This document shows, piece by piece, positions 45,479 to 57,325 of a DNA stretch of 64,000 bases; position 1 is the stretch's first letter; every line of letters starts with the position of its first letter. A program made the position numbers and the translations under genes. The notes under the pieces are model-generated. The model was not told where the DNA came from and searched no databases. It was given only the letters and a program-made list of their open reading frames with translations. The stretch is taken from assembly GCA_038087015.1 (NCBI GenBank), contig JASBNA010000085.1:1-64000 (forward strand), in the 5' to 3' direction. Source of the stretch: Cerrena zonata (taxonomy: Eukaryota; Basidiomycota; Agaricomycetes; Polyporales; Cerrenaceae).

Positions 45479-47084
45479 GACAATAGGTATTCTACTCTGA
45501 GAGTTCAGCCTATGACCCACGATACAAGCAGGAGGTCGAAATCCGAATTCTCAGCTTGTTTATGTGCTTCCTGCCGCTTGGAAATGTTATGTTCTCTGAT
45601 AGTACGTATTGAGGAGTACCGGTAGATGAATGGGATGTGGGTAAGTCAGAGTTAGAGCTAGAACCAATTAATGATCAAGAAGAGTCACGGTGGCCACCTG
45701 CAGAACTTAGTGATTAAACCCTCACTACGAAGTGGCGTGGGTGACTTCCCTCCCATTATATTATAAAATTTGTAGCCCCCTAGCAGAGTGAGTATACAAG
45801 CCATGTATTGAGATCTCCCAGATGATGCTGATGATGGGACGTCTCCCTGCGAGTTATAACCCAGGTTGAACGTTGAACCATTGATATCCCGGTGATAAAT
45901 CAATACTATTGGTACATATAATGGTAAACTATACTCTATCTCGCATCAATTATATAGAAATTCGAGAAAGAGTTTCTCAAAACAAAGTAGATCTAGACTG
46001 TAGGTACTAGCAATATGAAGATAGGGTTGAAAGGATAACTACGAATGTCCCCTGCTTGCTAAGATCCCGGATTCTGAAAGTGAGTCGTTCGATCTCATCC
46101 AAACATACCAGGAGACTGAAATGTTTGTCCTCTGATTTATGTAAACGTCAATTCGAACCCGATACCTCTATGAGTAGAGACTAGAATTACGAACCTAGGC
46201 TCTGAGTCTCGTCAATATGAAAGGGTTGGAAAGTACTCTTCCCAAATATGAGTGGCTTATATGCTCGGAAAATTGGAATTTGGATGGTAGGATGGTACAG
46301 TGCCACAAGAGTGGCGCACGGGGGCGCGGGCACATTGTGTATTGTGTTTCCTTGTGTTGGTTGTGCCATAGTCTGAGGAGATAGGGGTAGTGAGAGTTCA
46401 GGGAGGGTAGATGTGTCGGGTATCAAGTGAGTCTATGGGTGCAACAAAGAGGGTTCGCGAGAAGTGCCACTTGGAGGTTGAGTTCATCAGCAACAGCCTT
46501 ATATAAGTATCCATCCGCACGCCTCGTGTGGACCTAGTTCAAGGATGATAGTCAGTTCGAAATACTCTTTGGATGAGAGTTTCAATCACGGATTGCAGTT
46601 ACGGGTACTAATCTCTCCCTAGCCCTGGAGATGGCGGAACGATGTTAGCCTCACTCTGTCAAATGGGGTTCGTGCAGAAGGTTGCAGATGCTACGGGTAT
46701 GTTGACTTCACGAGAACTACGATACCAAGAGACATATATGATATACCAGTAGGGTACTCTCAATGCTCTGTCCAAAGGTACTGCGTAGACGCTCAGGTGT
46801 ATTCAGGAAACGAAGTCGGGGTGTCGATTGACGATGGCTACCTATAGTGGTAACTATAAACAGAAGCACACGCTACGATACATGACGTCGAAGATGATCG
46901 AAACCGGTCATTTGGAGGTCAAAAGTCATCGATTGGAGTCGTATAATACTTACTTTGATCATAAGGGATAGCACCGGCCTCATCGTCACTCTGAGAGAGG
47001 TAGCATTGACGCAGATGCTTGGCGTTCATCGGTGCTAGGGTTGGCATTATCAGTGATGTACTTATGTGCGAAGGGGAGCAGGAC
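45479..47084. other. Mostly unassigned DNA
   Basis: A minus-strand frame at 46187-46369 (MAQPTQGNTIHNVPAPPCAT onward) could encode about 60 residues but has no family match. No repeat recognised. Confidence 0.25.
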
Positions 47085-48312
47085 TGGAATGCATAGCGTA
47101 GTGTGGTCAAGGTTGCATTGTAATTGTGTCTGACAATGGTATAGGACAAGGTCAGTTAGCGGCAGATATTGAAAGCGACCGAACTCGGACTCCGTCCGAT
47201 AAGTCATAGATTTTGTGTACGCGTATACATACTAGGTCAATGGTGGGAAAGAATACAAGCGCCTGGCGTCTGGCACGCTGAGCAGGTCGACTCTGGTCGA
47301 TCATGACTCCCATCTGTACTTCGGCATCATCTACTATCCGCTGGAGGGCTCGTCTGAGCTGTTGTGCACGGCAAAGACACGATGTGTCCAGTAGTGCATA
47401 GATGCGGCCACAGACGCAGTCAGTTGGTGGTCAGTCGCTGATGTCAGTGGTCGGTCCCAGTCAGTACCAGTCAGTACCAGTCAGTACCAGTCAGTCGCTG
47501 ACGTCGGTGATCAGTCACACATCTCGAGTGTCGTCTTTTTTCTCCGCAGGTTGTCCCACTAGGTATCATCCTATCGTATCAATGTTCTGCGTATACAAGC
47601 TGATCTGTTTCCGTATGTAGGATGTACTCTCGTTTCCAGGTTCATCTCGGAAGCCGTCCGAGCGACAACGCCAGATAGCGCGATCGATATCGTCACCAGA
47701 AGTATCGGCCTGCTCATACACAGTTGCAACCTAACCTGGGACGGGCCTTTGACGACTCGGAGCTTCGCCAGGTTCTCTATTACTACTGGGACTGGACACG
47801 AACATGGTAAGCGAGGGCCTTTTTTACCTCTGAAATTCTGTCGACTGAAGTCGCTGGCCGTAGCACCGTGTTCCGCACCGATTACTGTATCATCCGACAC
47901 TTCTCTTCGTCCTCAACTACGTTCTATGGAGGTAGCCTTGCGAAGACCTTGTTTCTTCATATGCGTTCTGTGGGTGATCGTCGGGGCTTCCCGTCCTGTC
48001 GGTGAGCGTGGTCACAAGCGGTGGATATGACATGACCATCTGTCTGAGGACTCGTCTGGGCTGTTGTGCACGGCAAAGACATGATGTGTCCAGTAGTGCA
48101 TAGATGCGGCCAGACACGCAGTCACCAGCCGGTGGTCGGTCACACATATTGTTTCCTGCTCACTCACGGTACCGCTGTTCTTTGCCCGTGTTGCTGTTTC
48201 TCGTATGCAGCTGACCCAGCTTCTACATGCAGGGTGTATGCCATGCATGGTCGAGACAATTGTCCACCCAATGCCCTCACTCCGTCTACGTTTCTCAGAG
48301 TGTAGAGACAAT
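47085..48312 (-). repeat. Dispersed repeat, copy 3, with upstream unit segment
   Basis: 47085-47240 (GCATAGCGTAGTGTGGTCAA, TTTTGTGTACGCGTAT) matches the segments next to both RING copies. It runs straight into the repeat core (47340-48120), which is inverted relative to copies 1 and 2. Both members of the 60 bp direct repeat are present. A further 190 bp (to GAGTGTAGAGAC) is shared with copy 4. Confidence 0.82.
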
Positions 48313-49617
48313 CGTTACCCCGATATGTCTCGTCCACCCATGTTCCCAGGTTGAATGTGACACATAGTAACTAAGTCAGTTGTATTTATTCTCGACGATC
48401 TGATCTAATCTATGATCCCAATTGATAGTCTGACAGGATATGGTTTCATCTATTCGAAAAACCTTGACACATGCACGGTATTTATATACTTTCCATGTCA
48501 TCCCGCTTTCAACTTCTTGAACTTAGGTATCACGGATAGACCGCCAACAAAGGACAGCTAACCTTTGGACCTTTATGTCATTCATCTACAGGTTGTATTC
48601 GTGCCAGATCATCTCACACATGCCACAGCAATGCCCTACTAGTACCACCTGTACAGAACAGCAAAGCCTCGATATGGTACCACCGGCAGGTGTATCTTCA
48701 ACTGTTCCCACCTGTTGCTCCGAACTAGATGCAGCATGTATCTACTCAAGCACTACCCATGTTATGCGATTTGTGGACCCTGGAGGTGGTGTTGACACAG
48801 TATGTTTCAGTATTACATTCCTATAATCTACGATATAAACCCCATATGGCGAATCTAACTTTTCTGCGTTCAGGCGAAAATCCTGATGCATATGGGCAGT
48901 TGTACGGCAGTTGAAACACCGATAAATATGTACAATCACATGTAAATGTCCAAGTCAACGCGACACAGCGCAGAAAACATTACGTCTTGTTCGATCACTT
49001 ATTCAAAGTACGGGTTCGTATTCGCCGTTGTAGGGGGGAAGTCAACTTCTCCTTGAGGTCTTTGATTGCAGTGTCGACCCATATGCCAAGTTTGAAACGG
49101 GCGGGCTTTATTAATTACCTCGCCGATCTGACTTTGTCGTAACAACATTATCAACAATTGTATGCCACCTTGCAACGTGACCGTATTTTCAGAACATTCC
49201 CGGAGACATGTTACCACTCAATAAGTACGTATCTTACAAATCGGTTTCCGCTGAGTGCTGAGTGGGTGAACACTTGAATATTAATATTAATGGCGATTTC
49301 AACGTTGCAGATACTCAGTGGCCCCTTTCTATGAACACTCCTCGGACTTCTATCAATTTCTACGGTTCGTATGTTATGTGTGCACGTTGTATTGATTACA
49401 TATTGTCGAAATTTACATATATATTATTCCATCATAGTAACGTCTTCAAAAGATTGTCTTGACGCAACCGCCACACATTCCAATTGAATGACTCAACGGT
49501 AAACCTGACTGTAGCTCATGATCACTATTATCTTGTAGCGCACACGCCACTCGTTGGTATAGATATAAGGTCACTCGTGGTCTGCAAATACACGTGTACT
49601 TGTATCTCTCATCCGTC
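48313..49617. other. Unassigned DNA upstream of the coiled-coil gene
   Basis: A plus-strand frame at 48575-48826 is Cys/Ser/Thr-rich but has no sound exon context. The rest shows no gene. Confidence 0.25.
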
Positions 49618-51810
49618 ATGTCGTACCCAGCTGAACCACAACATAACTTTAGGGATCTTGAAATTTTCAAAAACCTTCGTTCATTCGCACATGAGTTCAC
49701 CGACTACTTGTCCAAAACCTCGTTTTCGGTCATGGAACCTGACGCTCTCCGTCCTGCATTGAAGGGTATGCTGGTCCCAGGCTCTCAGTGTTCTTCTCGC
49801 AACGCCTCCGTGGACCAGATACTAGACTATATACTAGCCCCCTCTTCGGAAGGAGAATTCCACCCGGCAGACGTGATTGTCAACTTTTTCTTGTTCCACG
49901 CCGAATCGGCTCTTACTGGCTCAACGAGTGGCACGCAGCAACCCCAACAACTTCTGTCCGAATCAGATGTGAAGGGCGAGCTTCCAGACCCAATGCCTTT
50001 TGTCAGGAGGACCCAGGCTGTTGAGGAGAAATCGGAAAGAGATGTGATCCTTTCAGGTAGGTGGTATGATATCAGAAAACGTTGCTGGAGATTATAATAG
50101 GTTTACAGGCGTCCTCAAACTCACTAGGTGTATTGAGGCGATGGATGGCGCATTTTCGCAATTGTCCGCTGACATGAAGCAAGATTCGGAAGAATTGAAG
50201 ACTATATTCCGTGGGACAAATTCACGTTTGAAGGAGACTGAGAAAGATTTAGTAAGTGGTACCCAGCGATAATGCAGCCTTCATACTATACGTAGAACAA
50301 GCTGACATGTCTTGAAAGAACAACAGTCGGGCTGACCAAGAAGCTATAGGACACTCTATCCTTGAACTGCTTTCTCATTCGGAAACGTTGGATAATAGAA
50401 TTGATAGAGTTCAGAAATGTGTCACTGAAACCGTCCAGGGGTTGCATAGCTCAGTGGGTATGTATATGTCAATGTTCGTGATTGTTTCGTCTGATACTCA
50501 TATCCTATACACAGGGACTTTACATAGTGCGATTGAACAGACGAATGAAAGCCTTGATCGGTGTGTTTCCATGTGGGAAGAACAGGGAAGGCAAGATGCG
50601 GAGATGCCTACGGCTCAGCGCGAACTACGGAACATCGTTACAGACATCACGATGGATCTGTCGAGACATGGAGGCCTGCATCAACTCATTCTTGCTCACT
50701 TCTGGTTTTCCGAGGTGAGTAGTTCATGTTATCAGTCAAACTCGGAAGGAAACCCTACTGAACCTTGCCATCATATGATTAGGCCACAAGGTTGGGCATA
50801 TTGAGTGAAAAAGTCGGAACTCTCAAGTGTCTCCTGGATGAATGTGGTCTAGAGGCAGAAAAAGAGACCGGAAGCGTTCTCAGAGAATGGATTATGGAAT
50901 CGCGAGAACTTCGACGACTTTATTGGCAGAAGTTGCACGGATCCCGCATACCCAAGGCCATGCTCGAATTTGATGACAGTTTTCATGGTCACGATTCGAG
51001 GACTTTTCAGGTATACTCGAATAACGAATAACTCCTTACTTGGACTTAACTCCGCTCATAGAATGAAGAAATCCCCAAGCTACAAGAATTCGGGTTGAGT
51101 AACAACGGTGACATAGATACCCCGAACCACGTAAGCAAGAAATTCATAAGACCAGTTCATCATTCAAACTTTCTTGTACATGCAGCATGATTACGGTAGT
51201 ATCACCACCCCCTTGCCAGTGAGCGGGGTTCAAGAGATAGGAAATATACCCGGCCACTTCAAAACCAACGAGATGTCGATTGTATGTCTATTTGACAAAT
51301 TGTTTGTGCTGCTCGTTGACCTCATTATCTCACAGAATCAACAGATTGTAACCGCGTCTTGGCTGCTTGATTACGCTGTTCATACCATGTGCTATGGGTA
51401 CGAGAAGCTCAAGAGGTGGCTCGCCACTGGACCCATTCTCGAAAACTGTAACGCAGTATTGGAAACTACATCGGCACTCCGCATTACTGTTTCTTCATCC
51501 TATCAATCCCGTATACAGGCACTGCCGTCTTTCAACGCCACAAATATCCTACCTCGTATCACAGGACTCTTGAGTACATGTTTGATCAAACGGTACGCCT
51601 TCAAGAACATAATACCAAAGGGCTGGGAGACTCTCACAGTGAGTCTATCTTCTCATCGGATTTTACTAGAAAACGGCTAATCATTCTGATTTGCTGAGCT
51701 AGAGTTCCTCAGGAAAGCAGAGATTATTACTATTCCTGCTAGTTTTATTTCTCTATCTGGGCAACGTTGCTTGGCATGTTTATTTCGACTCTGACCCACT
51801 TATTGTGTAA
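49618..51810 (+). CDS. Tail-anchored coiled-coil protein, unknown
   Basis: About nine exons with good GT..AG junctions give roughly 570 residues. Residues 1-105 hold the domain shared with the gene at 40612-41851 (VMEPDALRPALKGMLVPG, VDQILDYILAPSSEGEFHPA, DVIVNFFLFHAES). The middle is repeated heptad-like helix (MKQDSEELKTIFRGTNSRLK, ILELLSHSETLDNRIDRVQK, TLHSAIEQTNESLDRCVSMW, RLGILSEKVGTLKCLLDECG). The C-terminus is one hydrophobic helix, LLLFLLVLFLYLGNVAWHVY, followed by nine residues and TAA at 51808-51810. This makes it a tail-anchored protein facing the cytosol or nucleoplasm from the ER or nuclear envelope. The coiled coil suggests self-association or a partner. It is not a recognisable SNARE. 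Function unknown. Confidence 0.65.
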
Positions 51811-53465
51811 TTATATTCATCGCCCAGCCTGTTTCCCTTGCATCGTTTTCTGAGACAGAATGTCAATGTACTGTGTATTGTAGTGAGTTTTCGAGTGCCA
51901 GTCATGTCAGATACCATCCTATCATGTTGGTGTCGTCTGTTTCTACATGTAGGGTGTCGCAATAGTTTTGTTTCCAAATTTTATCGGAATTTAGCAGATC
52001 AAGATGAACTACGCATATTCCCAACCATTCGACCCACAGCGCGGTCGTTACCAGAAGCACCGCCCGTAGCGAATACAACCCACCACTGTACCACGACCAC
52101 CTAATCACTCTGGTGTTCCTATCGATCGAGACGTCATCAAATTAGATATAGATCTAGTCAACAAAATCACGGACATCCACAAACCCTGTACAATTGTAGA
52201 CTTCCGCCTACGCTGAATGGGAATTATGGTGCTAGAGAGCCGGTGTTCGAAGAAAATAACCCATTTTACGGTTCTGTATTTCTGCGAGTCCGCTGGTTCA
52301 TGATGCATGATGTCTCGAGCAGTAGCTGCAAAGATGACAGCGTGTATTGCTAGGCCTTCCAGAACGACAAGTCGTCATGATTTAGTACCGCCGTATTGTA
52401 GGCATTAGTCACGTATACCAACGTAGGTGACGGCGTCAGTTACATCGAGCTATCATTTCGTTAAGGTCTGATTCCATATAACATAATAAGGAAACTGACG
52501 TAGAGATTTAGAACAAAGAGAAGAACCTATATCTGAATTACTGTACAATCACCCAAACACAAAGATCAACTATGCAATATCGCGTAGAAAACATTGCCGA
52601 TGTAGCTAACGTCTTGACGTGCATGGTGACGAGCACTCTCATGATCGGATACGTTTGACTGAAAAAACTGATACCTTGCCTCGAGTTCTGTTATGACAGA
52701 TCCTAGTGGGTTACATCGAGGTTAAACCTGCAAAGTTCGAGTACACCGTGATATTTGACAAGCCGCCGTACATGAATGATGCCGACCGGGGTGCGTGGCG
52801 TTGGTGAACAGTAGAGTACCGATGAAATTCGAAAGGCCTGTTGTGCAAGGATGAGAGTTCTGTAGTGTGTTGTACTTGTTAAAGCACTGCGCGATACTGG
52901 CGAGTAGAGAATAGATTGTAATGGAAGGGAGGTTATATTATGGGGATTTTGTGGAAGTGTAGGGGGCCTAGGAGGATTAGAAGTTAGAGGTTCATTCATC
53001 GTTCACTCGCGCAAATCGAATTTGCTTCTATCTCACATACGCCAAGTAACGTGGGACGAGGGAGTGTGACGATAGCGTGAGCAACGAGGCGTCGTCAGCG
53101 CATTCAGGGTCCCAAGGTGCGTGAATGCCTAGGATGGGCATAAGAGGCTGCATAGGATCTGAAGGTAGTTCAGTCATAGCAAATCTCTAACAACCTGCAT
53201 ACTAACCGAGGAATTCTACAACGACATTTTTGTAGTTGTGCAATTTTCGATTCTCTTTTCGTGTGTCGGGAAAGACGACTGTAGTAAGACATCATACATG
53301 ACTCTTACTTAGGGGTATATGGTTCGGGAAGATCCGATAAATATTAAACGAATATTTGAACTGGCTCGGTAAAAGTAAGTACTATGTACTTACTTAGTTG
53401 TATTGTATTTTGTAGGCCTTGCCGGCACAGGTATCTCAATGGGCGCGTATACGGTTGAAACAACA
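51811..53465. other. Intergenic, no convincing gene
   Basis: Several short frames exist on both strands without family signatures or splice support. A frame at 52703-52999 is Pro/Thr-rich and probably chance. Confidence 0.3.
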
Positions 53466-53498
53466 CTCACTCACTCACTCACTCACTCACTCACTCAA
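53466..53498. repeat. (ACTC)n microsatellite
   Basis: About eight tandem copies of the tetramer, 90 bp before the ATG of the gene at 53588. Confidence 0.9.
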
Positions 53499-53587
53499 AC
53501 TCTTGCCCGTACTAGTAGTTACCGACTTGCTTTTTCTGTTCGCCGTTGAATCTCGATCGGACACCACTCTGCTGTTGAGACGCTATT

Positions 53588-54310
53588 ATGGTCATTTCAG
53601 AAAATGGTCCTCGACGATCCAGTCGTTTAGTGTCCATGGCATCCTCTCGCAATTGTGCTACACCATCTCTCAAGACTCGAAAGCATTCCTCCACGAAACC
53701 GAAAAAAGTTCCTAAAACTGCTGCATCTTTATCACGAGCGACACGAGCGACACCGTCTCTGGACGACCCTGCCTTCGTCCCAATGTTCGATCGTCCTTTC
53801 GTTATTTATGGTCTAAACAATGAGCCTTATATTGTCAATGCTCGTCCATGTCGTATGTCCCTATCCACTCTCTTGTATTGTGTTAGGTCATCGATCTCTT
53901 GGCTCTTTTTGTCATCAACAGATAACACGCGTGAAGTCTCTCCACACCCTGACGATGCGTCTCCGTCATTGACGGGATCCACTGACGGAGATGAAGCCTA
54001 TGACCAGGCATATAATGAAGGTCAATCCAATGGAAATGAAATCTGCAGTCAGACATCCAATGAAAATGTCCCTTCTGACCATTCTTCCTTGAGACCGTCG
54101 GTAGGGCATTGTTTCCATTTATCATCTGCAAACTCACCCACCTCTCCCTTGCAGACAGAGGTCGACCTTGCCAGCTACTGTCGTGGCATCGAAGTTGGAA
54201 AGATGATGGCTCATTCGGGCTCGAGCGTTGGCCCTAACCTTGCCCGAAACCGTAGGAGGCGTGCTGCTAAAAAGTTGAAGAAACAGCAGGATGCTATGCA
54301 CCAAACTTAG
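53588..54310 (+). CDS. Ser/Thr-rich basic protein, unknown
   Basis: The ATG at 53588 opens 240 residues. An intron with GTATGT..CAACAG borders (53853-53921, 69 bp) can be removed in frame, giving 217 residues; retained, it adds 23 residues without a stop. The N-terminus is basic and Ser/Thr-rich (SLKTRKHSSTKPKKVPKTAA). A conserved-looking core follows (PAFVPMFDRPFVIYGLNNEP), then an acidic Asn/Ser-rich stretch and a short hydrophobic motif (VDLASYCRGIEVGKMMAH). The C-terminal basic helix (NLARNRRRRAAKKLKKQQDA) would serve as a nuclear-localisation signal. It lies in the same direction as the tail-anchored gene. Function unknown. Confidence 0.5.
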   Translation: MVISENGPRRSSRLVSMASSRNCATPSLKTRKHSSTKPKKVPKTAASLSRATRATPSLDDPAFVPMFDRPFVIYGLNNEPYIVNARPCRMSLSTLLYCVRSSISWLFLSSTDNTREVSPHPDDASPSLTGSTDGDEAYDQAYNEGQSNGNEICSQTSNENVPSDHSSLRPSVGHCFHLSSANSPTSPLQTEVDLASYCRGIEVGKMMAHSGSSVGPNLARNRRRRAAKKLKKQQDAMHQT

Positions 54311-54769
54311 CAAGTACCGAATTCCTGAATCATATCAATAGGTATATATCCTATGATAGGGATAACCTGACTAATGAGGAACATGTCATTACTATCATCT
54401 CAGCCTAAGTGGTACTTGTAAATGTATGTTGTCTGACATTAGCCTTTCGGTATCACTAGCCTCTTGAAGCACCAGATTCTCCATTTCTATCATCACAAGG
54501 CCTCAGGCCTCAAATATCATTCTCACTATTATATGTCCGATCCCGTTATGCATAGATGCCCAATCAAAGTACTTATCATATCACGGTTCCGTTTTGACGG
54601 TTTTGTTGTATATCATTACTATTATTATTATTATTGGAGATAGTCTCAGGTAACAGCGATCAGAGCTCTTGGTTGGCGACGCCACTTCTCATTCATCGAC
54701 AATGAATGTTAGTGAACGTTCCATGACTCTGAAAGTGGCATCGGATCGTGTTCCAGTTCCTCAGATGGG
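54311..54769. other. Intergenic
   Basis: Contains a short ATT-repeat tract near 54616. No gene recognised. Confidence 0.3.
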
Positions 54770-55802
54770 AAGCGCCTGGCACCTATGACCTGGAGCACGT
54801 CGACTCTGGCGGTTTTGCGTTGACTTCCATCTCTGTTCGGCTCGTCTGAGCTGTTGTGCACGGCAAAGACACGATGTGTCCAGTAGTGCATAGATGCGGC
54901 CACAGACGCAGTCAGTTGGTGGTCAGTCGCTGATGTCAGTGGTCGGTCCCAGTCAGTACCAGTCAGTACCAGTCAGTACCAGTCAGTCGCTGACGTCGGT
55001 GATCAGTCACACATCTCGAGTGTCGTCTTTTTTCTCCGCAGGTTGTCCCACTAGGTATCATCCTATCGTATCAATGTTCTGCGTATACAAGCTGATCTGT
55101 TTCCGTATGTAGGATGTACTCTCGTTTCCAGGTTCATCTCGGAAGCTGTCCGAGCGACAACGCCAGATAGCGCGATCGATATCGTCACCAGAAGTATCGG
55201 CCTGCTCATACACAATTGCAACCTAACCTGGGACGGGCCTTTGACGACTCGGAGCTTCGCCAGGTTCTCTATTACTACTGGGACTGGACACGAACATGGT
55301 AAGCGAGGGCCTTTTTTACCTCTGAAATTCTGTCGACTGAAGTCGCTGGCCGTAGCACCGTGTTCCGCACCGATTACTGTATCATCCGACACTTCTCTTC
55401 GTCCTCAACTACGTTCTATGGAGGTAGCCTTGCGAAGACCTTGTTTCTTCATATGCGTTCTGTGGGTGATCGTCGGGGCTTCCCGTCCTGTCGGTGAGCG
55501 TGGTCACAAGCGGTGGATATGACATGACCATCTGTCTGAGGACTCGTCTGGGCTGTTGTGCACGGCAAAGACATGATGTGTCCAGTAGTGCATAGATGCG
55601 GCCAGACACGCAGTCACCAGCCGGTGGTCGGTCACACATATTGTTTCCTGCTCACTCACGGTACCGCTGTTCTTTGCCCGTGTTGCTGTTTCTCGTATGC
55701 AGCTGACCCAGCTTCTACATGCAGGGTGTATGCCATGCATGGTCGAGACAATTGTCCACCCAATGCCCTCACTCCGTCTACGTTTCTCAGAGTGTAGAGA
55801 CG
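54770..55802 (-). repeat. Dispersed repeat, copy 4
   Basis: Same orientation as copy 3 and nearly identical to it from the first 60 bp direct repeat (54845) to GAGTGTAGAGAC. Its outer flank (AGCGCCTGGCACCTATGACC) resembles the outer flank of copy 1. It has single-base differences in the core, such as AAGCTGTCCG for AAGCCGTCCG, so the copies are not products of one assembly artefact. Confidence 0.82.
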
Positions 55803-56749
55803 ATCGTATCCCGAAATTTCTCGCGGATGGAATCATAGAATGTGGTACTCATACTGCAGGTATCCTCAAGCATCCGTTCTACGACATCAATCAATACTGT
55901 GACAGGATCAGTTGACGAACTCCTAGGATTGCCAAGGTTGGACACGGGTTCCGTAAGTCGAGCCTCTCTTCGTCCCATAATACTCTGACGATCGGATTAG
56001 CGAAACAATGAATCAACCCAAAGGATACCTGGTACCGGAAACGAAGTGTGCTGCAGTGAGTCTACTTCGTTTCGTTCGGATTCGACTTTCTGTTCGAGGA
56101 GCTCAGCCTCGAATCACTCGCAACCAGGCTGCTAGTTGACTCTAGTTGTTGACGAGGGACGGGAGTTAATGTGTAGACGTGTGCATGCTTCGCTGTGGCT
56201 GCATCTGGCCCCCACTGTTATCGCTACTACTTCCATGTGTCTTTCTTGCATCCTCTGTCGTTTCACTGTCTGTTCGAACAGTCACTCTCACGCATCGATC
56301 CATTTACGGACGGGCGTTGCATCGTGACTCAATGCTTTATTCGACTGGCAGACTCTTTGCTCATGCGGTAAAAGACTAATGTGGTTTGTGTTTTTTCTTA
56401 GCTCTTCGCCGACCCCCTCCTCGGCTATTTCAGAGGCTGTTCTGTCTCCTTACACCTGGAGCAAGCCTATTCTTCTTTGTATTGATTACGGTGGATTATG
56501 GACTCTATTTGCGATGTAAGTAGAAACCCATCATGCGACCACATGAACAAAACATAGCGAAAGCTAATCATACTCAATGGGCACTTCTCATTTGCAGAAC
56601 TCGAAATCACGACAGAGGGCGGTTTCTCACCACAGCTCACCCATTCCCTATCCACATTTCCTGTCGTTGCTATCACCGTCACTTCAACTCACTCGGTGAC
56701 GAAAGAAGGATAGCGAGTATTATATCAAACGACTCCGAGAATGTATCTA
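55803..56749. other. Intergenic, nothing recognised
   Basis: Short frames on both strands without support. Confidence 0.3.
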
Positions 56750-57149
56750 TTATCCTCCGACGTGAAGCCCATCCTGAAGCTCGGAATGAGGCGACACTTC
56801 AAATGTGTACATCAGTCCTCATGCGTTTACGTCCACAATGAGTACTTACCTGCTTATACTCTAGATAATTGCTATAGTAATGCCAGACCTTGATCTCTGC
56901 CCCCTCCCCTCCGGCATCTTGAGCAACGGTGGTGGCACGTGTGTTCGATTCAGTATTCTTGTCTTTCGGCATTTTTCCTCTCTTCTTTCGGCCTCTCCAC
57001 CGCTGTACATGTTCAGGTCTCAAAGCACAAACAGAAATGACCTCTTTGGCGACTTCGAGCCCAACGCACAGAGGCACTCCCGTCAGGATTTGGAGATAGT
57101 GTTCTTGTGAATATTCGTATAGTCTGTGCTCGTTGCGCGGTGCAGGCAT
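56750..57149 (-). CDS. Small basic protein, unknown, divergent from membrane gene
   Basis: A two-exon minus-strand model starts at ATG 57149. Exon 1 ends NYLEYKQ before GTAAGTACTC, and exon 2 (after CTTCAG at about 56776) adds DGLHVGG and TAA. The product reads RLYEYSQEHYLQILTGVPLC, VGLEVAKEVISVCALRPEHV, then a basic segment (QRWRGRKKRGKMPKDK) and VWHYYSNYLEYKQ. About 110 residues. The frame is open further upstream, into the promoter region of the plus-strand gene at 57326, but without ATG. No family recognised; the antisense frame is less convincing. Confidence 0.4.
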
Positions 57150-57325
57150 CGGGAGCGGAGCTCGGGAGATACAACCGGTACCGGCATGTGGCCCATGTGG
57201 ATTTTCCAGTAACTGATCCCATGACCAGTGCCACTGAAACGTCCCCTCAAGTGACGAAGTTGACAGTACGCCTTTCTTTGTTCCTAACGACTCCAGATCC
57301 AATAATTCGACTTTTGCTTCAAACA

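Noticed and set aside
40612..51810. Idea that the shared-domain genes are mating-type homeodomain (HD1/HD2) genes
   Set aside because: I found no WF-N-R homeodomain helix-3 motif in any frame, and the usual flanking mitochondrial intermediate peptidase gene is absent.
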